Source: a candidate division KSB1 bacterium (GTDB lineage Bacteria; Zhuqueibacterota; Zhuqueibacteria; JANLFK01; Oleimicrobiaceae). Taken from it: DNA of 64,000 nucleotides. Below the pieces are notes generated by a model that had not been told where the DNA came from, ran no database searches, and worked only from the letters and a program-made list of their open reading frames with translations. Shown here in pieces: positions 50,243-59,685 of this stretch (position 1 is its first letter; the number at the start of each line of letters is the position of its first letter). A program made the translations under genes and the position numbers. Location of the stretch: assembly GCA_034506335.1 (NCBI GenBank), contig JAPDPR010000007.1:33645-97644 (forward strand), in the 5' to 3' direction.

Positions 50243-52174
50243 CTAAGAGCGAGCCTCGGGGACTATTTGGACGGAAATGGAAGCGAAGGGATCGAAAACT
50301 GCATCGACAAGACCGGCAAACTCAGCGCGGGTAATCGGGTCTTCCAATCTCCGCCATGAAGAGAGAATATTCTCGGATAGCCACCTCCGTTCCCGCGCGA
50401 CGGCAAGTGCGAGGCGAGTCTCCTTTTGCAGGCCGTAGAAGTCGGCCGCGCAACCAGTTACCGGAAGCGGCTCACCAGCCGCCTTCCACATGACCTGGAG
50501 CGCACCAGCCCGAGTCAGAATACGCTCCGTGGCAAAAGAGGATAGGACGGTGCTGGGGTCGGACTGAAGTGGAATATTAGCTATCGCCTCCTGAGCTACA
50601 TCGAGCGGCACGGGCTCGTCGGGCAAGAAAAGGAACTGATTTGCCCAACCATCCGGCTTGGGTTTGCCGCGCATCAAACCACACACTGCTACCCGTTGCA
50701 CTGCGGCGAAATAGGGGTGCGCGCCAGGACAGTCGGTGAAAGGCAGGAGGTAGCAATCATGATCCAGGAGCACTCTCTGCAAGGTACGCAGATGTAGCTG
50801 CCGGGGCTCGGACCGTTGAAGAACACATAGTGCAGCAGCCGCACCCGCAGCCTGCCCCACCAACATTACCACCGGTTGCAACCTTGTACACCCGTTCACC
50901 AGGTGGGTCACCGAAATCGTCTTTTCCGCTACCAGCAGCCCTTCTACTTCGCTGGGGACCAAGCACCCGTACGGCACGGCAAAAGCGGGGATTTGAGGGA
51001 ATTGTTCCTCGATCTTGATCGGACAGCGACCATGGTGGTGGTCAAGCGGGTAGTCCCCTACCGCGACTGCTGTCTTGTAGAGAGGTCTGCGTGCATCGTT
51101 GTATGGGTCTACCAGGTCCAGGGTCGTCAAGCGGACCACGCCACGCAGTCGTCGCGTCTCGCGATTGTAAGGGATCAAAGGCAGGCGATCACGAGTTGGA
51201 AACTCATCGTCCGCTAGGCCTAGGTGCCGCCACCCAAGGGCCTTCTGAACAAAATGAATCCATCCCAACGTAATCCTTTTCGCCTGCTGAAGAAGGCGTT
51301 GGCGAGCGGCCCGTGGGAGTTCAACCACATTGAGGTAACAATCGTTGCCGTGGTGCGGCCAGTTAATCATGAACTTGTTGCAGGGCAGCCGACCGTAGCA
51401 GAGCATGCGCTCGCAGTCAGGCACATCGGTTTGTTCCCCGCCCAGCTCCCGGCATGTACCCAGGTAGAGCTGTTCATCGTAACCCTTGGGTGGCCTTACG
51501 CCACGACTCAAGGTCTGCCCATAGTCCTTCAGGATGGCTACGTACGTGAGGTCCTGGATGTAGGGATCAGGCACCTCGGGTGCGCCCGGTTCTTCCGTGT
51601 CCGAACGCGCGTCGCGTCCCACATCGTAGGCGCAGCCGGCACCTGCCAATACATCACCGTATTCGGTGGCATCAATGGTGATTGTGGCCAGCGCCGTCAA
51701 TAGCTCACCGCGGTCATTTGCAAACCGTACCCCGCGCACGCGCCCCTGGGCGCACAGGACATCTGTCGGCCAGTACCCGTGCACCACTTTAATGTTCGGT
51801 TCGGCCGCCACCATATAGAAAAAAATCCTCTCTCCCACGTGAGGCTCAAAGCAGGTGTTACTGACCCACCCAGTGGCGACCCCCTCTGGGCCCCCGTAGT
51901 GGTCATAGAGGTGTGCGCGGAATTCGCCCCACAACCCAGAGGGCAGCATGTGATTGCCGTCTACCGCGCTCACTCCTGCAGCCGTCAGCATCCCCCCCAG
52001 CCAGGGAGTCTCTTCCACGAGGAGGACCTTCACCCCAAGCCGTGCGGCCTGGATGGCTGCGCACACCCCACCGGTACTGGCCCCCACCACCAAGACGTCT
52101 GTTTCCAGGCACCGTCTGCGTTCGGTATTGGAAAATCTTGTGTCTGGTTGCCTCACCTGTCCTACGCTTCGCAC
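50243..52174 (-). CDS. FAD-dependent oxidoreductase with SLH-like C-terminal segments
   Basis: A 643-residue protein of the FAD_oxidored type. GTG 52174 has GAGGTG about 6 bases upstream. Residues 26-50 form the dinucleotide-binding beta-alpha-beta unit (DVLVVGASTGGVCAAIQAARL, then LLVEE). Later landmarks are TIDATEYGDVLAGAG, DPYNDARRP and GLLVAEKTISVTHLVNGCTRLQP with GQAAGAAAAL. From about residue 505 the sequence reads like degenerate S-layer homology motifs: HPYFAAVQRVAVCGLMRG, FLPDEPVPLDVA and ITRAEFAGLVDAVF. Such oxidoreductases are frequent in polysaccharide loci, with unknown substrates. No signal peptide is visible. It is transcribed alone, divergently from the permease operon. Confidence 0.83.
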   Translation of the reverse strand: MRSVGQVRQPDTRFSNTERRRCLETDVLVVGASTGGVCAAIQAARLGVKVLLVEETPWLGGMLTAAGVSAVDGNHMLPSGLWGEFRAHLYDHYGGPEGVATGWVSNTCFEPHVGERIFFYMVAAEPNIKVVHGYWPTDVLCAQGRVRGVRFANDRGELLTALATITIDATEYGDVLAGAGCAYDVGRDARSDTEEPGAPEVPDPYIQDLTYVAILKDYGQTLSRGVRPPKGYDEQLYLGTCRELGGEQTDVPDCERMLCYGRLPCNKFMINWPHHGNDCYLNVVELPRAARQRLLQQAKRITLGWIHFVQKALGWRHLGLADDEFPTRDRLPLIPYNRETRRLRGVVRLTTLDLVDPYNDARRPLYKTAVAVGDYPLDHHHGRCPIKIEEQFPQIPAFAVPYGCLVPSEVEGLLVAEKTISVTHLVNGCTRLQPVVMLVGQAAGAAAALCVLQRSEPRQLHLRTLQRVLLDHDCYLLPFTDCPGAHPYFAAVQRVAVCGLMRGKPKPDGWANQFLFLPDEPVPLDVAQEAIANIPLQSDPSTVLSSFATERILTRAGALQVMWKAAGEPLPVTGCAADFYGLQKETRLALAVARERRWLSENILSSWRRLEDPITRAEFAGLVDAVFDPFASISVQIVPEARS

Positions 52175-52200
52175 TCTGCACCTCGCTTGCTCGTCACTTC

Positions 52201-52229
52201 AATATACAAAAACGAGGCGCCCACGGCAA
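52201..52229 (-). promoter_or_regulatory. Candidate promoter of the FAD oxidoreductase gene
   Basis: Minus strand: TTGCCG (52224-52229), 17-base spacer, TATATT (52201-52206), about 27 bases from GTG 52174. The -35 matches four of six. Confidence 0.5.
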
Positions 52230-52257
52230 CCGCTTTGCGCGGTCTACACTTTTTTTT

Positions 52258-52287
52258 CTGGCAAAATGCCAAGAAAGATGCTATATT
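52258..52287 (+). promoter_or_regulatory. Candidate promoter of the permease operon with palindromic operator
   Basis: Plus strand: CTGGCA (52258-52263), 18-base spacer, TATATT (52282-52287), 42 bases before ATG 52330. The palindrome TGGCA-AAA-TGCCA (52259-52271) overlaps the -35 box and could bind a repressor. Confidence 0.45.
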
Positions 52288-52329
52288 TGGCCAGGCGGCT
52301 AGCGTCCAGGTAGACACCGAACGGGAGCA

Positions 52330-53802
52330 ATGGAAACCATCAGGATTGGATGCATTCTCTTTCTTTTCATAGTCTTTGCCGGAGCAATGTTCTTGCGCAA
52401 GCTTCCTGCGCTCATCTGCCTGCCCTGTATGGCTTTCCTCATACCACTTGTCGCCGGAGTCAACATTGCGGACGTGGTCCAGCTCGTCGTAGGTGAGGGG
52501 GCGCTACGACTCCACAATGCCTACTCAGTCGCATTGTTCGGGAGCATGCTCAGCGTCTTGCTGCAAAAGACGGGCGTAGCCGACAGTCTCATCAAGAAAG
52601 GGGCAGAGCTGGCCGGCGATAGCCCGTTGGTTGTGGCCCTCACCATGCTCGGGCTCATCACGCTGTTGTTTACCACATTGGGCGGTTTGGGCGCGATCAT
52701 TATGGTGGCAACGGTGGTGGTGCCAATCATGTCTTCGGTAGGACTGGGCCCGCTCACAGTCACCGGAGTCTTCCTCATGGGCATCAGCATGGGAGGCCTG
52801 CTGAACGCAGGCAATTGGGCGGTTTATCGCGATGTGTTGCAGCTGCCGGTCGACAAGATCCGTTCCTTTGCGCTTGTCATGTTTTGCCTCACCAGCTTGG
52901 TGGGTTTGGCCTATACCGTTGTCCAGCTGTACCGCGAAGGGCACGAGTTCGGAAGACGCAGGGCGCTTGTCGCTGTCGGTGCCCTTTCTCTCATAGTAGG
53001 GATAGGCGCTGGTTGGCACTGGCTCCCGCTTCCTCAACGTGTCTCGATACTTAATCTCTTGCGCGCAGTCGGCGGGGCCCTTGAGTTCCTCATCGGTGGC
53101 TTAATGGCGCTCGCTTTCGCCACCGGGCTATGGAGACTTCGTCGCGCTCGGCATACAACAGGTCTGGCGCCTTTTTGGGGTGCCTACATTTCTCCATTGG
53201 TTCCCCTCCTTTTGATCCTCTTGTTCAACGCCAACTTCATTTCTGCCTTTGTGTGCGGACTAGTGTACACGTTCGTGTGTGCTTATCGGCCTGGTTCTGT
53301 CAATGTGCTGGTGCGCAGTGTGCTTGAGGGAGGGGCAGTGGTCATGCCTGCGGTGGCGCTGATGCTTGGCATTGGTATGCTGCTGAATGCTATCGTGGGG
53401 CCGGCCGGCGCATGGCAGGTGCACCAGGGGGGCGAGTGGCCTGTGCTGGCCCTGTTGCGGCCTTACATGACGCGCCTGGTCCCTTCCTCACCGGCAGCCT
53501 ATGTGCTGTTTTTCGGTTTGGCTGCACCCCTTGCCTTGTATCGGGGTCCGCTGAACGTCTGGGGAATGGGCTATGGGCTTGCCGCGGCATTTCTTGCCAG
53601 CGGCATGTCATCAGGTGCGATTATGGGCGTCCTGATGGCTGTGGGGCAAGTACAGGGCATTAGCGACCCCACTAACACGCACAATGTTTGGCTTGCCAAT
53701 CACATGGGGCAGGACGTACAGAAGGTGTTGTGGAACACCATCCCCTACTCGTGGGGTGCGGCTTGGCTTGGGCTGCTGGCAGCAAGTGTGCGGTTCATGT
53801 AG
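52330..53802 (+). CDS. Ion-transporter-superfamily permease (GntP/CitMHS-like)
   Basis: A 490-residue inner-membrane protein with about twelve hydrophobic segments. Its two-repeat arrangement, small-residue-rich re-entrant regions (TLGGLGAIIMVATVVVPIM, GISMGGLLNAGNW) and late GISDPTNTHNVWL segment resemble the ion transporter superfamily, which includes gluconate, citrate and C4-dicarboxylate permeases. GGGAGC lies just before ATG 52330. It heads the plus-strand operon and precedes the hydantoinase/oxoprolinase-like gene by 17 bases. It may import an organic acid, a cyclic amide or a sugar acid for that enzyme. Exact family membership and substrate are uncertain. Confidence 0.68.
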   Translation: METIRIGCILFLFIVFAGAMFLRKLPALICLPCMAFLIPLVAGVNIADVVQLVVGEGALRLHNAYSVALFGSMLSVLLQKTGVADSLIKKGAELAGDSPLVVALTMLGLITLLFTTLGGLGAIIMVATVVVPIMSSVGLGPLTVTGVFLMGISMGGLLNAGNWAVYRDVLQLPVDKIRSFALVMFCLTSLVGLAYTVVQLYREGHEFGRRRALVAVGALSLIVGIGAGWHWLPLPQRVSILNLLRAVGGALEFLIGGLMALAFATGLWRLRRARHTTGLAPFWGAYISPLVPLLLILLFNANFISAFVCGLVYTFVCAYRPGSVNVLVRSVLEGGAVVMPAVALMLGIGMLLNAIVGPAGAWQVHQGGEWPVLALLRPYMTRLVPSSPAAYVLFFGLAAPLALYRGPLNVWGMGYGLAAAFLASGMSSGAIMGVLMAVGQVQGISDPTNTHNVWLANHMGQDVQKVLWNTIPYSWGAAWLGLLAASVRFM

Positions 53803-53819
53803 AGTGAGCACGACCCGCT

Positions 53820-55988
53820 ATGCGGCGCAGGCGCAGGATCAAGATCGGCATCGATGTTGGCGGCACATTCACCCATGCAGTAGCCGTGGATACCGCTGAC
53901 TTTCAGCTGGTAGGAAAGGCCTGCGTGCCCACTACACACCAGGCCCAGGAGGGTGTGGCCAAAGGGGTAGTGGAGTCATTGGAACGGCTGATGTCCACTG
54001 CCACTATCGACCCCGCTGAGGTTGTCCTCATTGCTCACTCGACTACACAGGCCACCAATGCGCTGCTGGAGGGAGATGTGGCGCATGTGGGGATTGTGGG
54101 CATGGGGAAGGGGCTGGAAGGACGCGTTGCGGCTCGCCAGACGCGCGTGGACCGCATCCTTTTGGCGCCGGGAAAGTACCTCCCGGTCAGCCATGTCTAC
54201 TTGGAGGTATCCACGCCCCTTGACCCTGGCATAGTAGGACAGGCGATAAAAAGGCTGGCCGCTCAGGGGGCGACCGTTATTGTGGCCAGCGAAGCCTTTG
54301 GCGTAGATGACCCGCGCAACGAGGAATTGGTGGTGCGCGTGGCACAACAGATGGGCTACCTTGCCACCGCCGCAAGTCACATCTCGCAGCTCTATGGCTT
54401 GCGGATACGCACGCGCACCGCGGTCATCAATGCCAGCATGATGCCGGTGATGCTGGAAACCGCACGCATGACCGAAGATGCCTTGCGCCGAACCGGCATC
54501 AAGGCCCCACTCATGATCATGCGCTCCGACGGCGGCATCATGGACGTCAACGAGATGCGCCGCCGTCCGATTCTCACCATGCTCTCTGGTCCGGCAGCCG
54601 GGGTGGCGGCAGCTTTAATGTACATGCACATCTCCGACGGCATATTCATGGAGGTCGGAGGGACTTCCACCGATATTTCCGTGATCAAGAACGGGAAGCC
54701 GCAGGTAAGAAGCGCCGAGGTGGGCGGCAACAGGCTTTACGTCCGCACTTTGGACGTGCGAACGGTGGGCATCGGCGGCGGTTCCATGCCACGCCTGCGC
54801 GGCAAAGAGATAATCGATGTGGGACCGCGCAGTGCGCATATTGCTGGCCTGCAGTACGTCGCTTTTGCCGAAGAAGACGACTGGGACGACATCGAGCTGC
54901 AGAGAATTCGCCCGCGTCCCGGCGACCCGGACGACTACCTCGCGGTACGCAGGAAAGAGCAGTCACAGGCTCAGTGCACGGTGACCACCACGGGCGCGGC
55001 ATATCTCTTGGGCCTGGTGCCGGCGGGCCATGAGGTTTCCACGAATGCGCGCGCACTACAGTCATTCTTCGCCGCCTTCTCGCGTCACATGCAGACTGAC
55101 GCCACACAACTTGCCAGGCGAATACTCACTTTGGCGACCGACAAGATACTGCCAGTGGTGCGGCGCCTCATTCGCGAGTACAAGCTCAGCCCAGAGATCG
55201 TGCAGATTGTAGGGGGAGGAGGAGGCGCTCCAGTGCTCGTGCCTCTTGCAGCACAAAGGCTAGGGCTGCCCTACAGCATCGCACCAAATTGCGAAGTTGT
55301 CTCTGCGATTGGTGTGGCCCTCGGGATCATCCGCGACGTGGTGGAACGTACAGTACTGAATCCCACCGAAGCGGACCTCATCGCCATTCGTCAGGAAGCC
55401 GTGCGCTCAGTGGAAGCCATGGGCGCGGTGCCAGAAACCATTGAAGTGAGCGTCGAAGTTGACATGCGCAGCAAACGCGTGACCGCGGTGGCTACAGGGC
55501 AAAGCGAGTTTCGCGCCCGCACATTGGGCATGCGTCGTCTCACTGATGAGGAACTGCGCGAAGTGGCCGCCCGTTCAATGCGTCTCCCTTCGGCGCAGGT
55601 GGAACTCTGCGCGAGGACTCCATTTCTGGCCGTGTTTGTCGGACACCGAAGTACAGGGCGCTTGTTGGGGTTGCTTCGCAAAGAAAGCAACCCCGTCCGG
55701 GTGCTGAATCACGAAGGCGTAATTCGCCTGCAGCTTCCGGACTGTGCAGCAGTTACGGCAACAACCTCACGGGAGGCCAAGCCGGCGATTGGAAGACTGG
55801 TAGAGAGCCTGACAACGTACGGGGACGCCGGTGGACTCGTCCCGGAACTGTACGTTCTCCTCTCTGCCAAGATCATCGACATGACTGGTCTGGTGCAGGA
55901 ATCGCATATCACCGCGGTACTGGAAATCGAGCTCCAGGGCATACCCCCGCAAGAGCCGGTGGCCATCATAGCCGCACGAAGGAGATAA
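53820..55988 (+). CDS. Hydantoinase/5-oxoprolinase-type ATPase subunit (HyuA-like)
   Basis: A 722-residue protein of the HyuA/oxoprolinase family, which uses ATP to open cyclic amides such as hydantoins or 5-oxoproline. The N-terminal nucleotide-binding domain begins [16 protein letters not shown] and contains [17 protein letters not shown]. The Hydantoinase_A core has [43 protein letters not shown] and [11 protein letters not shown]. The C-terminal third (from about 560) is an additional domain. No HyuB-type subunit is present nearby, although characterised enzymes usually need one or carry it fused. It lies between the permease and the HGSNAT-like gene, overlapping neither. The reaction here is unknown. 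Confidence 0.85.
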   Translation: MRRRRRIKIGIDVGGTFTHAVAVDTADFQLVGKACVPTTHQAQEGVAKGVVESLERLMSTATIDPAEVVLIAHSTTQATNALLEGDVAHVGIVGMGKGLEGRVAARQTRVDRILLAPGKYLPVSHVYLEVSTPLDPGIVGQAIKRLAAQGATVIVASEAFGVDDPRNEELVVRVAQQMGYLATAASHISQLYGLRIRTRTAVINASMMPVMLETARMTEDALRRTGIKAPLMIMRSDGGIMDVNEMRRRPILTMLSGPAAGVAAALMYMHISDGIFMEVGGTSTDISVIKNGKPQVRSAEVGGNRLYVRTLDVRTVGIGGGSMPRLRGKEIIDVGPRSAHIAGLQYVAFAEEDDWDDIELQRIRPRPGDPDDYLAVRRKEQSQAQCTVTTTGAAYLLGLVPAGHEVSTNARALQSFFAAFSRHMQTDATQLARRILTLATDKILPVVRRLIREYKLSPEIVQIVGGGGGAPVLVPLAAQRLGLPYSIAPNCEVVSAIGVALGIIRDVVERTVLNPTEADLIAIRQEAVRSVEAMGAVPETIEVSVEVDMRSKRVTAVATGQSEFRARTLGMRRLTDEELREVAARSMRLPSAQVELCARTPFLAVFVGHRSTGRLLGLLRKESNPVRVLNHEGVIRLQLPDCAAVTATTSREAKPAIGRLVESLTTYGDAGGLVPELYVLLSAKIIDMTGLVQESHITAVLEIELQGIPPQEPVAIIAARRR

Positions 55989-55993
55989 CCGCC

Positions 55994-57460
55994 ATGAGCA
56001 CACCCGTTGCCTTTGGCCCCGACACAAGGCACACGTCGGTGCCCCCCATGCTGGATGGCGGGCGCATCTTGCCTTTGGACGCGCTCCGCGGTCTTGCTAT
56101 TTTGCTCATGGTGTTGTCCGGAGTTATCCCGTACGGCGTGCTGCCGGCTTGGATGTACCACGCACAACTCCCGCCTCCCTCCCACACTTTTGACCCCACC
56201 CGCGCGGGCTTGACGTGGGTGGACCTCGTGTTCCCGCTTTTTCTTTTTTCCATGGGAGCGGCCATCCCCCTGGCCTTGACGCGTCGCTTAGCAAAGAGGC
56301 CGCCGCTGTTAAAGGTGCTACTTGGCATAGCGGAACGTGGCTTTTTGTTGGCGTTTTTCGCCATCTTCCTTCGGCACGTCCGCCCCCATGTCCTGAACCC
56401 CCGTCCGACCGCCGGTACGTGGGGCATTGCCCTCGCGGGATTTGGGGTTATGTTCCTTCTTTTCACAAGACTTCCGGCGCGCTGGTCGTGGTGGCAGAAG
56501 CGCCTTGTCAGAGGCTTGGGCTGGTCAGCTGCGGTGGCACTCTTGGCCACGCTCCGTTACCCGGATGGGAGTGGGTTCTCTCTTCAGCGCAGCGACATCA
56601 TTCTCCTTGTCCTTGCCAATGTGGCGGTGTCGGGCTCGCTTATCTGGTTGCTCACGCGCAATCATCTCCTTCTCCGGCTGGGGGTCCTTGGCGTCCTGCT
56701 GGCCCTCCGTCTGGCCTCGGCAGAGCCTGGATGGGTCAAGTGGTTATGGCAGGCAACACCAGCACCCTGGCTCTACAAGCTGTACTACCATCAGTACCTT
56801 TTTGTCGTTATTCCAGGCACAATAGCCGGCGACCTATGTGTCCGATGGGCAGAAGGGTTGCAGAAGGGGTCCGCCCGCGACGGCACGTGGGGAATCCCCC
56901 GCAGCGCTGGTCTGGTGGGAACAGCCCTCGGCCTGGTCGTTGTGGCACTGGTGGGGCTACAGGCCCGGTGGCTCTGGCAAACGACCCTCCTCAGTCTTGC
57001 GCTGTCCGGTGGAGCTCTCCATCTAAGCCGAAGGGCTTCTTCCGAGCATGAAGTGCTCGTCAAGCGGCTTCTCCTATGGGGAACCTACTGGTTGGTCCTT
57101 GGGCTGGTGTTCGAGCCGTATGAAGGAGGAATAAAGAAGGACCACTCCACGCTCAGCTACTACTTTCTCACCACAGGGCTGGCCTCCTTCTTGTTGACCG
57201 TCTTTATTGTCATCATTCACATGTGGCGCGGACGGCGCCTGGTCCAACTGCTTGTGGAAAACGGCCAAAACCCCATGCTCGCCTATGTGGGCGTAGCAAA
57301 CGCAATCTGGCCGGTTTTTGGTCTCACAAGGGTCGATAGGCTTCTTACGGCCATTACGACCTCTCCCTGGCTAGGCTTTCTCCGGGGAGTGGGGTACACG
57401 CTCCTGCTGGCGCTCATGGTCGGCTGGTTGACCAGGCGACGTGTGTTCTGGCGCACATGA
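55994..57460 (+). CDS. HGSNAT-like (DUF5009) membrane N-acetyltransferase, long form
   Basis: A 488-residue multi-pass membrane protein with AAGGAG 9 bases before ATG 55994. After a short cytoplasmic N-terminus comes RILPLDALRGLAILLMVLSG, then WVDLVFPLFLFSMGAAIPLAL, about eleven to twelve hydrophobic segments, ENGQNPMLAYVGVANAIWPV, and the end TRRRVFWRT, which resembles the end of the shorter relative at 18761-19864 (RRRIFWKI). The human homologue N-acetylates terminal glucosamine using cytosolic acetyl-CoA. Here it starts 5 bases after the hydantoinase-like gene, and the GHL10-like gene follows 7 bases later. Transmembrane acetylation of a periplasmic amino sugar is inferred. Confidence 0.83.
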   Translation: MSTPVAFGPDTRHTSVPPMLDGGRILPLDALRGLAILLMVLSGVIPYGVLPAWMYHAQLPPPSHTFDPTRAGLTWVDLVFPLFLFSMGAAIPLALTRRLAKRPPLLKVLLGIAERGFLLAFFAIFLRHVRPHVLNPRPTAGTWGIALAGFGVMFLLFTRLPARWSWWQKRLVRGLGWSAAVALLATLRYPDGSGFSLQRSDIILLVLANVAVSGSLIWLLTRNHLLLRLGVLGVLLALRLASAEPGWVKWLWQATPAPWLYKLYYHQYLFVVIPGTIAGDLCVRWAEGLQKGSARDGTWGIPRSAGLVGTALGLVVVALVGLQARWLWQTTLLSLALSGGALHLSRRASSEHEVLVKRLLLWGTYWLVLGLVFEPYEGGIKKDHSTLSYYFLTTGLASFLLTVFIVIIHMWRGRRLVQLLVENGQNPMLAYVGVANAIWPVFGLTRVDRLLTAITTSPWLGFLRGVGYTLLLALMVGWLTRRRVFWRT

Positions 57461-57467
57461 GGCGACG

Positions 57468-59366
57468 ATGCGGAAAACTCTGACTTGTTTGTTGGTGCTT
57501 CTGCTTCCACTGATTGCCGCCACCCAAACGTTGCGGGAATTGCGGGCAGTCAAGCTCACCAATGTGGATAGCTACGTGCTGTTTGACGATGCGGAGATTG
57601 CCCGCGCCATGGACTTTCTGGCCACCCACGGTTTCAACGCAGTCCTGCCCGTAGTGTGGAATGGACATGGGGTGGATGGCGTCTATACGCTTTATCCCAG
57701 TCGAGTCATGGAGAGGGTCTTTGGCAGGCCCATGTATCCGCTCTTTTCGCCAGGCCGTGATCCCTTGGAGCGGGTGGTGATTGAGGCTCATCGAAACGGT
57801 ATGGAGGTCTACCCGTGGTTCGAGATGGGCTTTTCCTGCTCCTACTCTCAGGCCGGGGGGTACATCCTGCGCGCGTTCCCAGAATGGGCCCTGCGAGACA
57901 ACACCGGGGCGCTGGTAGTGAAAAACGGCTTCGACTGGATGTCGGGCATCAACCCTGAAGTGCAGGCTCTGCTTCTCTCCTTAGTAACCGAAATTGTAGA
58001 CCGCTACGATGTAGACGGGGTCGAGTTTTCTGACCGAATCCCCGCCATGCCAGTTGAAGGAGGATATGACAGGGTCACTGCCCAGTTGTATGCACAGGAG
58101 CACGGAGGGAGCGCCCCGCCCTCGAACTGTCGCGAACCAGAATGGATGCGGTGGCGGGCGCAAAAGCTGACGGAATTCTACCGTGCCGTGCGCGACTCGG
58201 TAAAACGCCGGGGCCTGCATCTTATTGTCTCTTCAAGCCCTAGTGCGTACCCATGGGCGTACCAGGAATACCTGCAGGACCCGCCCACATGGCTCAACAC
58301 CGGCATCATCGACAATGTCATTCCCCAGCTATACCGCTACACTTTTGCTGATTACCTGTATGAGCTGAACAGCGCTCTCAGCTACGTGCCTGCGGCAATG
58401 AGAGATCGCTTTTTCTCTGGGATCCTGATCTATCTGCGGGGAGAAAACTATCTGATCACCCCCGGATACTTGCTGCAAGCCATCAAGGCGAATCGGGCAG
58501 CGGGTGTGCGTGGAGAAGCGCTCTTTTTCTATGAGGGACTAAGGCAAAGCAATGGGCTGCTTGCCGATACACTGAGGTCAACCGTCTATTGCGATGCTGC
58601 GCAGCCGCCACGTGGCGAGGAGGGCGTTTGGCGTCCTCCTGCGCTCATTGTGCACGAAGACGGCACAACCGCTACACGTATCGGGACATGGGAGCCGACC
58701 AGTGCACCCGGATTCCGTGGCAAAGCGCTTTTTCATAGGGACACCTCCTACGCTGCCGTGGAATACGAATTCGATGTGCCGGTGAGTGCCTGGTACCATG
58801 TCTTTGCTTTCATTATCACCGGTACCTTGACTACCGACAGGGCGCGATTCACGGTCTACTCCGCACACGACACCTCGACCCACCTTCTTTCCCAGCGTGG
58901 TTACCTAAACGCGGGCTGGCGGAGACTATCTTCAGCTTACTTGAGTGCAGGGCGGCACACCGTGGTGAAGATCGACAACCACGATGTCCTGCCCGGTGAC
59001 ATCTTGGTTGCCGATGCAACGATGATCATGGTCGACCGCACGCGTTCGCCAGAGGCCGTGTTCACAGCTGTTTCTTCTTCCTCTCCGCAGGCCAGTGCTC
59101 CTCCCCGTGCGCTGCACCTTCGCGCCTATCCCAATCCAGTGCACGAGTCGGCAACGCTTTTCCTCCTGCTACATCAGGCCTCGGAGACGGATGTCAAGGT
59201 GTACGACCTTCTGGGAAGGTGCGTCCTCGAAATGCCGCCAGCGTATTTGCCATCGGGCCAACACACGCTCCGCGTGCGCATGGACGATCTGCCATCCGGT
59301 CTCTACTTCTGCCGGGTGCGAACGGTAAACGGTGGCGGGATAGCGAAGATACTACTCGCGAAGTAG
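57468..59366 (+). CDS. GHL10-like glycosyl hydrolase with sorting domain, divergent
   Basis: A 632-residue exported protein. ATG 57468 with GAGG 5 bases upstream gives a signal peptide (MRKTLTCLLVLLLPLIA); longer in-frame starts lie inside the previous gene. The TIM-barrel at about 25-350 follows the GHL10 pattern (ELRAVKLTNVDSYV, HGFNAVLPVVWN, EVYPWFEMGFS, DVDGVEFSDRI). The usual DRIRYP after the DG(I/V) strand is changed to SDRIPAMP. A golvesin-like domain follows (about 385-530, with GTWEPT and ADATMIM), then a T9SS-type sorting domain (RAYPNPVHESATLF, GLYFCRV, end AKILLAK). It is the last gene of the plus-strand operon. Confidence 0.76.
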   Translation: MRKTLTCLLVLLLPLIAATQTLRELRAVKLTNVDSYVLFDDAEIARAMDFLATHGFNAVLPVVWNGHGVDGVYTLYPSRVMERVFGRPMYPLFSPGRDPLERVVIEAHRNGMEVYPWFEMGFSCSYSQAGGYILRAFPEWALRDNTGALVVKNGFDWMSGINPEVQALLLSLVTEIVDRYDVDGVEFSDRIPAMPVEGGYDRVTAQLYAQEHGGSAPPSNCREPEWMRWRAQKLTEFYRAVRDSVKRRGLHLIVSSSPSAYPWAYQEYLQDPPTWLNTGIIDNVIPQLYRYTFADYLYELNSALSYVPAAMRDRFFSGILIYLRGENYLITPGYLLQAIKANRAAGVRGEALFFYEGLRQSNGLLADTLRSTVYCDAAQPPRGEEGVWRPPALIVHEDGTTATRIGTWEPTSAPGFRGKALFHRDTSYAAVEYEFDVPVSAWYHVFAFIITGTLTTDRARFTVYSAHDTSTHLLSQRGYLNAGWRRLSSAYLSAGRHTVVKIDNHDVLPGDILVADATMIMVDRTRSPEAVFTAVSSSSPQASAPPRALHLRAYPNPVHESATLFLLLHQASETDVKVYDLLGRCVLEMPPAYLPSGQHTLRVRMDDLPSGLYFCRVRTVNGGGIAKILLAK

Positions 59367-59685
59367 GATACAGCGCCTTTCTCCCCCAAGCAACCAGTGG
59401 AGTCCCCTAAACTCCCAAGAAGTTTACGGTAAGACCTTCCAACATCCGAGCACCATGGCCTGGGGGATTTTCGCCGTGTACCACGTTCTGGAAGCTGAGG
59501 CGATACGTGGAGCCATGGACATCAGCCCAGTCTGATCGCGCCGTGCCAGGCCTGACCGTCCTCATTCTTGAGACTGCAGACGGCCTGATCGCCTCGCGTC
59601 AACCCGAAGGAGGGCCTGACACCCGCCTTCACCACTATTACTCACCCCACGATTCTCTTGCCGCATTGGATGACCAAACGAATTC
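59367..59685. other. Convergent intergenic region, nothing recognised
   Basis: This 319-base gap separates the ends of the plus-strand operon and the NanE-kinase gene. I see no convincing terminator hairpin, RNA gene or conserved protein. Short reading frames crossing it lack ribosome-binding sites and recognisable motifs. Confidence 0.5.
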
